Below are positions 47,281 through 59,629 of a DNA stretch of 64,000 bases, piece after piece. The notes under the pieces were generated by a model. That model saw only the letters and a list, made by a program, of their open reading frames with translations. It searched no databases and was not told the origin of the DNA. The position numbers and the translations under genes are program-made. The stretch's first letter is position 1. Each line of letters opens with the position of its first letter. This DNA comes from Diabrotica undecimpunctata (Eukaryota; Arthropoda; Insecta; Coleoptera; Chrysomelidae), in the NCBI RefSeq assembly GCF_040954645.1, contig NC_092804.1:143105108-143169107 (forward strand), given 5' to 3'.

Positions 47281-47289
47281 CGCAGGGGC

Positions 47290-49257
47290 TCTCATTGTAT
47301 GAGATGCAAGGAAATATCGCACTGCAGAGTAAGAAATAATCTATGGAAACCTAAACAAAAAAGTTTGAAGGGGACAGCAATTCCAACCTACAATAGGTAA
47401 GCACAGTCTCCAAGGGCAGTGAAATGACAAACGGTTAATAAACCTAGTTCATAATAGGCTGTTCAAGTTTTGCGGTTCGATAAGAGTTTTGATACTAGCG
47501 TAAATTTTTGTTATTTCATGAACGTATGTGAAGTTTCGTTTCAATTAAAGTTTCATGTGAAGTCAATTCATTCTTTGTTTATTTGCCATTGAAAAAAATC
47601 AAGTATTGTGCAGTAATTGAATTTTTATTTTTGGAAGATTTAAAAGCAAAAGAAAGTGTATAAGGACCTTCAATTAGTACAGTAGAAAGATGGGTTGCTG
47701 AATTTAAACGTGGTCGTACAAGCCTTGAAGTCGATCCACGTTAAGAACGTCCAAAAACAGCAACAACAACAGAAATCGTAGAAAAAATACAGAATATCGT
47801 ATTAGAAAATGGTCGAGTGACCGAAAGAGATTCAGTAGAAGTCCCACATTGGTCAGTATAAGCAATATCTTGACCTAAGTATTGGGTTTCAGAAAACTGT
47901 GTTTACAATGGGTGCGGCATTCGCTAACAATGGAACAAAAACACATTCGAATGCGACTTTCTCAGCAACCCTTTAGAGCGTTTTCATAAGGACAAAGTGG
48001 ATTTTGTGCGTCCATTCATCACCATGGATGAGATTTGGGTCTATTACCATGGTCCGTAATCAAAATAAGAAGCTAAAGAGTGGTGTGTACCTTGTTCTTC
48101 GGCTCAGAAACGAGTTCGTGTCCATAAATCGGCCAAGAAGGTCTTAGCATCAGTTTTTTTGGAATGCGAAAGGAATTTTGTTTGTGGATTATTTGCAAAC
48201 TGGTAAAACAATAAATTCTGAATACAGTTTGAACATTTTAGACCAGTGGAATTAAAAAAATTGTTTAAAAGACCCGGTTTGCAAAAGAAAAAAATCCTTT
48301 TTCCTGGAAAAAAAAAGGACAATGCACCGTGCCATATTAGTATGAGTGCCATTAGCACCGTGCGAGTATTTTGACAATGAATAAAATCCATGAATTTAAG
48401 TTCAAATTGTTGGAGCCTCCACTTTATTCACCAGATTTGGTCACTAGTGACTTCTCTGTTTCAGTACCTAAAAAAATTTAAGCTTGACAAGTGTTTTTCG
48501 TCAAATCGTGAGGTCATAACAGCTGTGGAAGAGTATTTTGCAACCCTTCCAGATTATCACTTCAGGTATAACTGAAATCTCGTTGGAACAAGTGTAATGA
48601 TGCTCAGAGAGAGTATACCGAATAATAAAGTATTTCAAACCATAAAATTTTGTTTTTCTTATCGAATCGCAAAACTTATTGAACAGCCATTATTTCACCC
48701 GAAAAAATATGCACAAAGGCACCTGGAAATTACCAGACGGACTTACAATAAATATGATATATCATTTTTTTGTAGACTCGAGGACATCAATCGAATATAA
48801 TAAACGTCCGCAAATGCGAATTCTGATCAGTACCTGGTCGAAAGTAGGGAAAGGACCAGAATTTCAAACATCAAAAAGGAAACAGGTTATAAACATGAAC
48901 GATATAATGTGGAAGAGACTAATGTCTGTTATTATAGAAAGTCTAATGTCTAATTATAACAGAAAGAAAAAACTAAGCACATTTACTGATTTAATAGATG
49001 CATAAAACACAACCCAGTGAGAAATATAAACAACTACGTAAAGAAAATCTACCAAAGAAGAGAAAAAATATGAACAAAAAACTACAAAAACTATGTCAGC
49101 CAACAGAGACAAAAAAGTTTTACCAAAAACTGAACAAAAGTAGAAAAGAATTCAAACCGATAACAACGATGTGTACAGATAAAAAGGGTAATGTATTGAC
49201 AGAACAGAAAAAAATAATAAGATGGACAGAACATTTTAAGGAAAAAGTTAACGGAGA
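47290..49257 (+). mobile_element. LINE endonuclease and pre-RT region, split by mariner
   Basis: Left of the mariner the plus strand reads QPTIGKHSLQG and RLINLVHN. Right of it comes YFTRKNMHKGTWKLPDGLTI, the end of an APE-type endonuclease, then a Lys-rich pre-RT linker (KKFYQKLNKSRKEFKP ... GNVLTEQKKIIRWTEHFKE) ending at 49257. The two halves join across a TA. It is cut off at 49258 by another LINE. Confidence 0.65.
47454..48690 (+). mobile_element. mariner transposon, full length, inactive
   Basis: The inverted repeats are ATAGGCTGTTCAA... at 47454 and the matching ...TTGAACAGCCAT at 48690. TA flanks at 47452-47453 and 48691-48692. The transposase frame includes VERWVAEFKRGRTS (47680), RPFITMDEIWVYYH (48010; first catalytic Asp), DNAPCH (48320; second), and YSPDLVTSDF (48430; the third, DD34D-type position), then VEEYFATLPDYHFR. 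At least five stops and frameshifts interrupt it. Confidence 0.88.
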
Positions 49258-49261
49258 TAGG

Positions 49262-50108
49262 AGGCTTCTTCTTCTTTTTATGTAGACATGACTGTCTGTT
49301 TTCAATGTGCCTCTAGTATGTTGTCGTTCCATCGTTTTCGTGATCTTCCAATTGGGGAACCGTCTCTTACCGTCTTTACTACTTTATTTGTTGTCATTCG
49401 GCTTATATGATCGTTCCATTCTACTCTTCTATCTCTTTCTTACTCAGTCCTAGCTCTGTCCCATAGTGTTTTACCATAAAATTTTCTAAATAGTTTCATC
49501 TATGTTGTTTCTAACATCCTTTTTGTCCTCTCTGTATCAGGTCGTTTTTCTGCCGTGTATGTCAATATTGGTCTGATAACTGTTTTGTAAATTCTGCGTT
49601 TCATTCCTTTCCCGATATTTTTAGTTTTCCATATTTTTTCATTCAGGCAGCTACGGCTCTGTTTGCACTATTTACGTGATCTTCCACTTCGGTTTCGAGC
49701 TTTCCGTAGCTAGATAATGCGATGCCCAAGTATTTAAACTTAATCACTTGTTCTATTATCTCATATTTCAGCTCCAATTTCCATCTTAGTAAATTTGCTG
49801 TTACGACCATGCATTTTGTCTTTTTCAGAGAAATTAACATATTAAACTTTCTGGCCGTTATATTAAGTTGGTGCAGCATACGTTGTAAATAGTCTTCACT
49901 TTGAGAGAGTAGTGCGTCGTCTGCCTAGCAGATTATTTTAAGTCGTTTTTTTCCTATTAGGTATCCTTTTTTAGTTCTTAGTTTTTTTTTATTATATCAT
50001 CCATAATCAGGTTGAACAATCGAGGACTCAGGGAATCTCCCTGTCTTATCCCATTGCCAGCTTCAATATGGTCAGTTAGTTCTTCTACGTTTACATATGT
50101 TAGTGTTT
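49262..50108 (-). mobile_element. LINE, 5'-truncated, RT palm to 3' tail
   Basis: On the minus strand GNGIRQGDSLSPRLFNLIMD starts at about 50060, KTKCMVVTANLLRWKLEL and FKYLGIALSSYGKLE follow (49830-49690), and the ORF ends near 49290 with a GAAGAAGAAG tail at 49262-49275. The active-site YADD region is degraded (around 49930). The 3' tail joins the plus-strand LINE at 49258, so this copy inserted into it. Confidence 0.75.
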
Positions 50109-50149
50109 ATTATCCAGTTTGCCGTCCTAATTTTTGTTTTAAATCTCAG

Positions 50150-52440
50150 TTTACTTTTTCGACCTATTAGTGATGAGAGTTGACTCCTGAGTGCCTTAGC
50201 TTTGGTGACCATTTGTTTTACGTGCTCTGTGAAGGTCAGCTTTTTATCCAACGTTATGCCTAGATATTTGGCTTGGTTTGACTATTCGATTGGGATATCG
50301 AATAGGAATAATACCTCATTTGGTGTGCCTATTTTTTGGTACATGACGGCCTTTGTTTTATCAGGGTTGACAGCTATTTTCCACTGCACACACCATGTCT
50401 CAAGTTCGTTGTGTGATCTTTGTAGGTGTCTTGTAGCTAGATCTGGGTTAATACTTCTAGCAGCTATCGCTGTATTGTCCGCGTACAGGCTTAGTATCGA
50501 ACTGGGTTCAGATAATGTATAGGTATGGCGACAGCACCGCACCCTGTGGCATACCAGCTTCCATAGCCCCGACTTCGAACAAGGTTGGCCCTATCCGAAC
50601 TCTGAACCTTCTGTTGGCTAGGTATGACGAGAGGAGACGGGTCATCGCCTAGCTATAACCATACTGGCTCATTTTATATAGCAGGCCTTCATGCCATACT
50701 CTATCGAAAGCTTTACTGACATCTAGAAAGGTTGCTGCTGTATATTTCTTTTCATTGAACCCTTTCCTGACGTATTCTGTCTCAGAACCTGAAGTTCACA
50801 TTAGTGTTCGGATCTAAATCCAAACTGTGCTTCGGGTATTGTTCCGATTGCTTCTGATTCTTTTTTCAGTGTAGTTAGTATGAACCGCTCTACGATTTTG
50901 CTTGTAGCTGGTAATAAGTTTATTGGTCGATAGTGTGAAAATGTTCCATTTTTGCCTGGTTTTTCGATCCTTCCATCAGTCAGGAAAGTATCTTAGTCTT
51001 AGCAAGTTGTTGGTTATATTTACTATGTATTTTTAGAGCTCTGTTTAGAATGTTGTCCGGTCCTGGAGCTTTCTTCGTGTTGGTACACTTAATCAGTTGT
51101 CTGACTTCTTCAGGGGAGGTGTGGGTAATGTTTATTTTACCCTTCCTTCTTTTTATTTCTATTCTATATCTTTTTTCTACTTCTTTCGAGAAGTCTAAAT
51201 CTGCATCAATAAGATAGTTCTTCAAAAATCCTCTTTTAAGCGTGTTTTTTATTACTTTTGCTTTGTCCGTTTCTGTGTACACTATTCCATTTTCCCCATG
51301 TAGGGGTGGAATAGGTTTCTTGTCTTTTCTTAGTATTTTTGATAGCTTCCAGAACACGGATTTGTTTGGGTCTAGCTGCTGGATATAATTGTCGCAGTTT
51401 TTGCTCCTGTGTTCTTCTAATTGTTTTTTGACTTCCCTTTTAAGTTCGTTAGCAATTCTTTTATCTTTTTGGTTTCTTGTTCTGTTGGCTCTTCTTTTTT
51501 TCCTGTTTTTTTTTCTTTTATCAGTTCTTTCAGCTCATTGCTGATTTCTCTGAACCTTCCTTTTGTTGTGGGTGTTTCTTCTTCCTTGACCCTTGCATCG
51601 ATAGCATTTTGTATTATTCTCTCTAGTGTTACGACATATTCTTCTAGTTCTTCTTTTGTGTTTATAGCTGGTATTGCTCCGATGGTTTCACTCAATATTC
51701 TTTTGTAGTTTGGCCGACTTGTCCTTTTTTCTTGTAGGATTGCTTGTAGTTTGTTTCTGCCGTTCCCAGGGTCAATACAATTGGGTTGTGTGTCGAGTCT
51801 CCTTCGTTGACTGATTGTATTTAGTTGACCCACGTTTTGTAGAACTGCTATTTATAAATATGTGGGAAATCTGTCTCCACCGTGGAAGCATGTAGGTTAT
51901 ATGGGCTTTACTACTATGGTATTCTGTTTTTCTTCAAGATAGCCACACACCAGTCTCCCGTTACGATTTGTGGTTCTGTCGAACCATCTGGGCGATCTCG
52001 CGTTCAGGTCTCCAATAATGATGGTAGGCTCCTCCGTGTCCAAAATGCCATTCAGCTCCTCAAAGAGCGGATCGTTCGGTCTAACATATGACGAAACGAT
52101 TTTCAGCATGTCGTTTCCCATTTTGATCCTTACTATGATGGCTTCCATAGTGACCGACCATCTGGTGTAGGAACTGCTTAATGTTCGATTCCTTTTTTCA
52201 CCAGAAGTGCCTTCTGAATTAGCCCTGTAGTCATTTCTGTAGACACATCATAGAACGGAAATTTTGTTTTTATTTTTCCGTTATCTTAGTTTCTTGTAAA
52301 GCTATGATGTCTAGTTTCGGTCTGTTGGAAAACTCGTCCAGAGTGCTAATTTTGTGTCTTAGCCCTCCAGAATTCCATGACCCTATTTTCAGATCGTCCA
52401 ACCAATTAGAGAGTTTCATTTACACCAGTACTACCCATTG
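50150..52440 (-). pseudogene. Jockey ORF2 (endonuclease and RT)
   Basis: The endonuclease shows SSYVRPNDPLFEEL and IIIGDLNARSPRWF (52090-51990), with the GDxNA catalytic Asp. RT blocks are PEEVRQLIKCTNTKKAPGPD (51120-51060), and the active site as YADNTAIAARS near 50490, where the canonical YADD is changed to YADN. The FxxxG/QGxxxSP part lies in degraded sequence near 50560. Broken in several places. Confidence 0.72.
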
Positions 52441-52499
52441 CGCTCAGTACACCGGTCATTTTTACGAACACGAAACGTAAAGTTTTTAATTTGTTACCA

Positions 52500-53461
52500 T
52501 TAGATTCTCAGGATTACCATGAGATTCGCTACTTCATAATTTTCTTTTGGTTCTTCTGTTTTCTTTGCTGCTTGGAGATAACTTTTGTTGTTGTTTTTGT
52601 ATGGGCTTCGCCACAATTTGCGCATTTTGGATCAGTATTTCTGTTCTTTGTGCATTCGCTGCTGATGTGTTCTTCGGCAAATTTGACGCATTTAGTTCCA
52701 CAGTGGCATGATTTGGATCCACGGTAGTATCCTTGGCAATTATAGCACTGGATAACTTCTTTGCGACTGGCTTCTATAATGCTGCTATTATATCCGTTAA
52801 TTCGAATATCTTTTGCATTAGCTTTTGTATTTGTTGGTCTTTTCTGGAGATTTTTTCTTCTAGTTTTGTCATTTTTTCTATTTTCCTCCTGCATCTTATG
52901 AATTTGGTCCATCAAGCGCTTGTTTTCGGTTTTCATTTGTTCGATCAATGTGTCCATTGATCGAACTAATTCCTTATTTGCGGCTATTTCTTTGATACGT
53001 TTGATATCTTATGTTTCTGAGCCACTTCCTGCGGAATGGGGTCTTTTCTTTTTACTAAGTCTACGATATATCACTATTACTACTGTTTGTCATGCCATCA
53101 TTATCCACTGTTATTATACTACTGAATGAATCTTTAGAATTTGTTTCTTGTAAGAAGTCACTATTATTGTTATTTATTTTATTATCAACTGTTTGGTCAA
53201 ATGGACCTAATTTTTCTATTAATGTATTTAAACTAACTGTAATTTTATTATTTAATTTATTTACATTGTCTGAAGAACTTATTTCTAATTTATTCTTATT
53301 TGAGTTTATTACGTCTATATCATTTGATTCATTGTCTTCTATTTTTTTTTTTTAGTAAATCATCTACCGTAAAGTCAGGCAGATCATCGTAAATAAATAT
53401 TATAGTCTACAAATTCGTTTAATTCGTTTATTTCATTTGATGTACTTACTTCGGTGGTCAT
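52500..53461 (-). pseudogene. Jockey ORF1 (zinc-knuckle RNA-binding protein)
   Basis: The ATG at 53461 starts MTTEVSTSNEINELNEF. A frameshift near 53385 and a stop near 53010 separate it from a coiled-coil (MDTLIEQMKTENKRLMDQI, 52957) and zinc knuckles at about 52755-52600. The knuckles are CYNC...C, CGTKCVKF and CANCGEAH. The His of the first knuckle and one Cys of the second are altered, so RNA binding would be impaired. Confidence 0.72.
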
Positions 53462-53829
53462 CTGATGATTAGGATGCTCGTTAATGATGACTAGGATGCC
53501 CTAAGTTGTTATTTATCGCTGTTATTTAATGTTATTTGTCCGTCACTTTTATAGTTAGTTGACTACACTAATTAATCACTTTATTTCGGCAGTTTATCCG
53601 ATTAATAGTCTGCATAAAGTTTATGTACAGCTTTACTGACTCTTTATCGGTTTATTCACTATTTACACGTTCAGAACTGTAGAAATAATCGTTTGAATAT
53701 TTAAATTTTCAAGAGAAACTTTGAAATGCGTCATAACACTTTGACAGTTTTTTGACGTTTATTTTTTGTTGGGCTCATGCACAACTTTGTTGTGATGTTT
53801 AAGATTCTATAAAGGCCATACAAGCATTC

Positions 53830-53942
<113 letters not shown>

Positions 53943-53944
53943 TG

Positions 53945-54610
53945 AGATCATTTACAAAAGACTCAAAAAAAAAGAATGTGGTTGACAGATGTACATTATA
54001 TATTTTTTTACGAATAGTTTTAAAATTAAACAAAAATTATATCAAGTAAAAACATATCCATTTGTGCGTTAATTAATATGACTACTTGACAGTAATGACA
54101 TTCAAGGATTATAAGAAAGAGTCTATATATCCATAGTGTCTTAATTTTTTGTATATAGATCAAGGTTTACGATCTGTATAAGTAGCCAAGATCCACATGA
54201 ATGTCGTTTAAAAAATCTGTCATGAACTTGACCCACTTATATAAAAGCGACTGACCAGTGTATTTAACTACGTCATGCGTTTATTTCAGTGGTTTCAGTT
54301 CATGAATTTTTAGTCATGCATCAATATACCTAGTTTTAAAAGTTTATTAAGATATCCTCTTTTTTTGAGAATATTGCTTGTATTTCCTTGTTATGTTATG
54401 CGGAAGCAGGATAAACCGAACCTCGTTAACTTCAAAATTTCAGTAAGACAAAGAAAAAAGCTATTCCCTCCATTTGAAGCTCTAAATATATGATATCTTC
54501 AATTATTAACTAGAAGAAAGCATTATTTCCTATAACGTATTTTTCAATTCCTATCCTGTAAACTTTTTATGTAAGTACATCTGCGTAACTTGTCTTTATC
54601 TTTTGGCTCG
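53945..54610. other. intergenic sequence, no feature recognised
   Basis: AT-rich sequence between the (TA)n tract and the hAT element. No coding signal seen. Confidence 0.3.
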
Positions 54611-54620
54611 TTGCTTAAAC

Positions 54621-56850
54621 CAATGGTTCTCAACCTGGGGGGCGTAAGAGAATTTCTGGGGAGGCGTGAGGGTACAAAAAAAATTAAAAATATCTTATTT
54701 TGTTAAAAAACAAAATATTTTGTATTGTAGTGTAATCGTTATTTAATAACAGAGTGATTGTTTGTGAATTATTTAATAGTGTTGTGTAACAGCTTTGAAA
54801 ATGGCTTAGTCACTTCCAAAGAAAAGATTGTATTCAGACGATTATATCAAGTATGGTTTTACCTTTATGGAGAAAAACGGCAGTCATTTACCTCAGTGTG
54901 TCAACTGTCATGCTGCTCTTAGCAATGATGCAATGCGCCCCGGACGTTTGGAACGGCATCTAATTACAAACCATTCTTCTTTGAAAGATAAAGGCCCAGA
55001 ATTTTTTATTCAAAAAAAAAGCAGCCTAAAACGTATGAAACTTGACTCTACTGTACATTTTCGTGTTGAAAATGAGAAAGCTGTGGAAGCATCATTCAAA
55101 ATAGCACTTTTGATAGTTAAAGACAAGAAACCACATACTACTTGTGAGTCACTAATTAAACCTTGTTTACTTACTACTTGTAGTACCGTACTTAGTGAAG
55201 ACAGTTGTAAGAAAGTAGAAAAAATTTCTCTCTCAAACGACACAGTAAAACGTAGAATTGATGACATGGCTCTGGATTTGAAAAATCAACTATTGCAAAA
55301 ATTAAAAGGTTCATCGTTTTTTTTCTTTGCAGTGAGACGAAACAAATGATATTTCAAAGCATGCACAGTTATTGTTTTACTGTCGATTTATTGACAGAAA
55401 AAGGTTCCTATAGGAAATATTGTTTTCAACATCTCTTGAAACAACAACTAAAGCCATTGACATATTTTCTGCTCTTGAAGATTTTTTAGTAATCAATGAA
55501 CTTCCATGGGAGAAAGTAATTGGCATATGTACTGATGGGGCCCAATACATGACAGGATGTCGATCTGGATTTATGGAATTGGCAAAAAAGAAGAACCCTA
55601 GGATAATTGGTTCTCACTGCATTATTCACAGACGAGCTTTAGCTAGTCAGACTTTACCTGAACCTCTCAACGTCACATTAAACTTAGCAACTAAAATAGT
55701 TAACCACATCAAATCCAGCGCATTAAACACTAGGCTCTTTCAGGCACTATGTCAAGAACTGAATAGTGATCAAGAAACCCTCCTGTTTTACACAGAAGTC
55801 TGGTGGTTATCCAAAGGAAATATGCTTGCAAGATTATTCATTTTAAAGTCAGAAGTTGAAATTTTGTTAATGACTTCAAAAAGATCTTCACAGAAGATTT
55901 ACAGATGATAAGAATATCTTTTACTTGGCTTATTTGTCTGACTTTTTTGAGACACTTAATGTCCTGAATCTGAAGCTTCAAGACCGTAAAAACCTCTTAA
56001 ACACTTATGATGCAATTAAGGGGTTTATAGAAAGAATATAGCTTTGGCAACGACGTCTTCACAGTTCCAAGCCAAACTTTTCCTCTTTTCCTAAACTTAA
56101 CGACCTCCTTGATGATATTCAAACCCTTCCACTACATGTAGTTTCGGATTTGAAAGACGTCATATCACGGCATTTGAAAGAACTGAAAAATCAAATTCAA
56201 AGTACTTTCCAGATGTTAGCTCGGAAAACTGGATTTAAGTGACAAGAGATCCTTTTCATATCGAAGTTGACATTCTTCCAGTTAACCTTCAAGAGCAGGC
56301 AATTGACCTGAAATGTGATTCACAAGCAAAAGCAGATTTTGCAAACATGGACTTGGAAGCATTAGGTTAACCTACTTTCCTGTTCTGTTACCCAGAAGTG
56401 AGTTTAGTATCTGCGAAGTTATTAGTGCAGTTTTCATCCACATATCTTTGCGAATCTGGTTTTCTGCATTGGCGATATAAAAATCAAAATACCGTTCAAA
56501 GCTGGACGTTTAAAGTGACTTGAGGTGTGCTCTGACAGTTTCAATCGAATATCGAAAAACTTGTCAAGAACAGACAATACCAACCCTCTCATTGAAAGCG
56601 CAAAAACACTCATATAAGACTATTTTTTTCTCAAATAAATAAACATGTTAAGTTTAATGTAAAATAAACTTTCGTATTTAAATATATCTGGATTTTTATT
56701 TTGCATCCAGCTTTTGCTAACGTAGTTAGCATCGTCAGTTTCACAATTTCACTGTTCTAACTTGAACCAACTAATTATTGACTGGAGGGGAGGCGTAAGC
56801 TATCTTCAGTGTTCAAAGGGGCGCCAGTGCTAAAAGGTTGAGAACTGCTG
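54621..56850 (+). mobile_element. hAT transposon (ZBED-like), inactive
   Basis: The ends are CAATGGTTCTCAACC and the inverse GGTTGAGAACTGCTG, typical hAT termini. GCTTAAAC (54613-54620) and GCTTAAAA (56851-56858) are an 8-bp target duplication with one change. A single transposase gene fills the inside on the plus strand. Size 2230 bp. Confidence 0.9.
54801..56620 (+). pseudogene. hAT transposase with BED finger, broken
   Basis: The presumed start ATG at 54801 is followed by TAG as the third codon. Then come a BED finger (CVNCHAALSNDAMRPGRLER then HLITNH), the linker, and after a frameshift near 55320 the catalytic domain: LFSTSLETTTKAIDIFSALE, ICTDGAQYMTGCRSGF with the second Asp, GSHCIIHRRALASQ, and WLSKGNMLARLF with the W of the CxxH-W region. 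The C-terminal part after 55910 is in several frames. Similar to ZBED5/FAM200-type hAT proteins. Confidence 0.85.
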
Positions 56851-56864
56851 GCTTAAAAGAAGCT

Positions 56865-57630
56865 TTTTTATCAGCAAAATTACTCACTTTATTTGATCTG
56901 CAAGAATCGACAACATAAGCTGCAAATGAAAATTGAAAACTTTAACCCTACGTGAAAAACTTGACGTTGTCAACGCAGTGAAAAGTGACAGAATTATCAA
57001 AATTATCAACAAAAAATTATTATATATTTTAAAACTTCCTACAGAAAGGAATTTTTAAAAAGTTGTTTAATAACATTGAACAATACATAGTTTCCTATAT
57101 AAGTGCTTTATTGATAATAAATGTATGCAATTATAATGGAAGACAAAGCTTGATGAAATCTATATGAAATTAATATTGAATTGTTTTAAAATACGTGGAT
57201 TTTTGGCCAAATCGGAAGAAACTCCGGAAAAACTTTTGATCAATACGTGAGTAGTAGGTGATCTAGAAGAGCAGATCAAACAATTAGAGAACATGAGACC
57301 AATACGAAAGTGCTAACACCAGTTAATGAAGCAGTTTTAGATTCTGTAGTGAAAGAAGAATTACCGAGAGACGAAACTTCCAAGTTACCAGTAGCAGGTA
57401 AAATTTAAAAAATAATTAAGGCAACTTAAAAGGCCTACAGGAAAATATCAGTCCCGGACCTAACTGCGTTTTTCAATGCCTTGTCCGTTCAAACACAACT
57501 CGATTCAAAAATTAAAATATTTGTCAATTTATGGCAACGAAAATTGGACGTGGCTACTGCTCCCGTAAAAATGGAATGTCTATATCAAAATAAATTCGAA
57601 ATATTTTTAGGAAATGAAATTAAATTTGAC
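56865..57630. other. intergenic sequence, possibly gypsy pol
   Basis: No conserved block is readable. It may contain upstream pol sequence of the gypsy remnant, but this is a guess from position only. Confidence 0.25.
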
Positions 57631-57639
57631 GACAAGTAA

Positions 57640-59160
57640 AAGATGTTTCATTAATTGTAACATTTTGAGAACGATGATTGTACATGATCTAAGCTTCAGT
57701 TGATTGATGACGGTGAATCAGGCACACTTTGGTATTACGAAGACTGCAAAAGGTTCTATTGGATGAACTGTAAAAATTATGTAAGAAGATAGTGCCGGAA
57801 ATGTGAACTGTGTTTAACCTGTAATGGTCCAGTTGGTAAAAAGAGGGCACTTGTGAAACAGTAAACCGCTGGTAGTCTTATGAAAAGAGTAGCAATCGAC
57901 ATGATAGGTCCATTTCCAGAAACGGATGATAGAAATAAATATATCCTGGTAGCCATGGATTATTTTACGAAATGGAATGATGCTTTTGAGATACCAAATC
58001 GAGAAGCTTATACCGTTGCAGAGGTACTTGTTAAAGAACTCTTCTGTTGATTAGGTGTTCCCTTGGACTTCGTCCAATGGCGACATTTCGAGTCAACCCT
58101 CTTTCAAAACGTGTGTAAATTGATTGGTGTCAATAAGACTACAACGACATCTCTGCATTTTCAATCAGATGGAATGGTCGAGAAGATAAACCGAAGGATG
58201 GGTAAACACCTGTCCAAAGTTATATCTGAACATCAAAGAGATTTTGACCAGTACACTCATTTATTCCTAATGGCCTACCGCTCAGCTGTGAATGAAACTG
58301 TAGGCTAGACTTAGCCTGCCTAATGTTGGGTCGTAAAGTTCATTTGGCCCACGACCTAGAGTTTGGTTGCAGACCTTTTGAAAAACATGTTGCAAGTGAA
58401 GAATATGTCGACCGTCTGAAGTTGAGAACGAACAGCATTCACGAATATGCCCTACAACAAATCCACATAGCCAGTGACAAAATGGAAGATCAATATGATT
58501 CTCCATGCAAGAATGAAAGCTTTGAAGTATATTGTTACGATAAATAATGACGTGTCCTATGACTCAAATCTGTAAACATATTTATTACTAATATCTTTTC
58601 TATTCTAGTTATTTCGGCGCTCAGTTGAAAAACCTGTTTACCTGAATTATGATGAGTCACCCACGATTCGAAATTTCCAGGCAGGCCGAATAAAACCAGC
58701 ATGGGTGACTTTCTCGGCTGTTCGATGGGGGATCGCCGCATTCTCGAATAACGGGATTTTATATTTAAAGAGGAATTTTGTTGTAAACAGGACAGTTAGT
58801 TTTTGAACATCGCGTCCCGTTTTGAAATGTAACGCACGTATTATAAGAAATGTAGATAAATTATATAATTATTGGTGTAAAATAAATAAGTAATAAAGAC
58901 TAATAAATTTGTAAGTGTTATAAATAAAACCCTTAATAATTAATAAAAACAATTAATTAGATTAATAATAAAAACATTACAATATGATGTTGTCTGGCTC
59001 GTCGAGGCTTGTCTCCTAAACCGCAAAGACAATGGGAAGTTCCGTATGAAATTAAGGAGAATAAATGACGTAATATACCGAATTAAGAAATTTCCAAAAG
59101 GTAAACTAACAGTTGTTTATATCATTCGTCTTAAAAGCACGAATCCGTCAACATGAGATA
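57640..59160 (+). mobile_element. Ty3/gypsy integrase region, degraded
   Basis: On the plus strand I read HFGITKTAKRFYW then CRKCELCLTCNGPVGKKRAL (57725-57860), the HHCC finger of an LTR-retrotransposon integrase. MIGPFPETDD and ILVAMDYFTKW follow (57900-57970, first Asp), then HFESTLFQNVCKLIG and QSDGMVEKINR (58085-58195, Glu). The second catalytic Asp (usually SDQG) is lost. LGRKVHLAHDLEFGCRPFE and IYRIKKFPKGKL (59075-59105) are the C-terminal part. Multiple stops. Gag, protease and RT were not found. Confidence 0.75.
58541..58988. mobile_element. 440-bp insertion in gypsy integrase, possible solo LTR
   Basis: The integrase reading stops after FEVYCYD and resumes as VVWL about 440 bp later. 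ACGAT at the left border and ATGAT at the right could be a 5-bp duplication with a CpG change. The inside has a TATATTTAAAG box, a later ATAAA-rich polyadenylation region and no ORF, as in an LTR. The ends do not read TG...CA, so the class is uncertain. Confidence 0.45.
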
Positions 59161-59164
59161 AAAG

Positions 59165-59547
59165 ATGTCCGACGGTTAATTTTAATGAGTTTGTCAATTT
59201 AGACACAAAGAAAGAGTGCAATATTTGGCGTGACCACAGAAGAAGTTCAGCAGAAGAATTTAGCTATAGCAAAGATAGGCCATGCACTAGAAAGTCTGGA
59301 TTGGAAGATTGTGAGAAGTATGGTTGAAGTGATCTTCCTGTAAACCAACGTACGAATTACTTTGTGTTGTATTAACCCAAAGAGGTCTTGTCCTTCAAAG
59401 ACAGTAGACTGTTATTTCTTCTTGAGGGGTTTATTACGCAGAGCTGGAGAGTCCTGTAGATTACGCCATACAGGGCTACATATAGAGTTGCTGATCGACA
59501 CACTCAGATCTAAGAGGATAGCAGTGAAACGAGAAAGCTAATTTCTT

Positions 59548-59629
<82 letters not shown>

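Larger units (their letters stand above)
50109..53700 (-). mobile_element. Jockey-type LINE, 3' truncated
   Basis: This minus-strand element has a gag-like ORF1 (53461-52500), an APE endonuclease (about 52440-51900) and an RT (about 51400-50150). It stops after the RT thumb (HVKQMVTKAKALRSQLSSLI, RTANWIIN) at its junction with the next LINE near 50108. The exact 5' end, somewhere past 53600, is not resolved. Stops and frameshifts occur in ORF2. Confidence 0.78.

Noticed and set aside
48690..50108. A twin-primed inversion of a single LINE
   Set aside because: The plus-strand part abuts the 3' tail of the minus-strand part. In twin priming the inverted piece should be on the 5' side.
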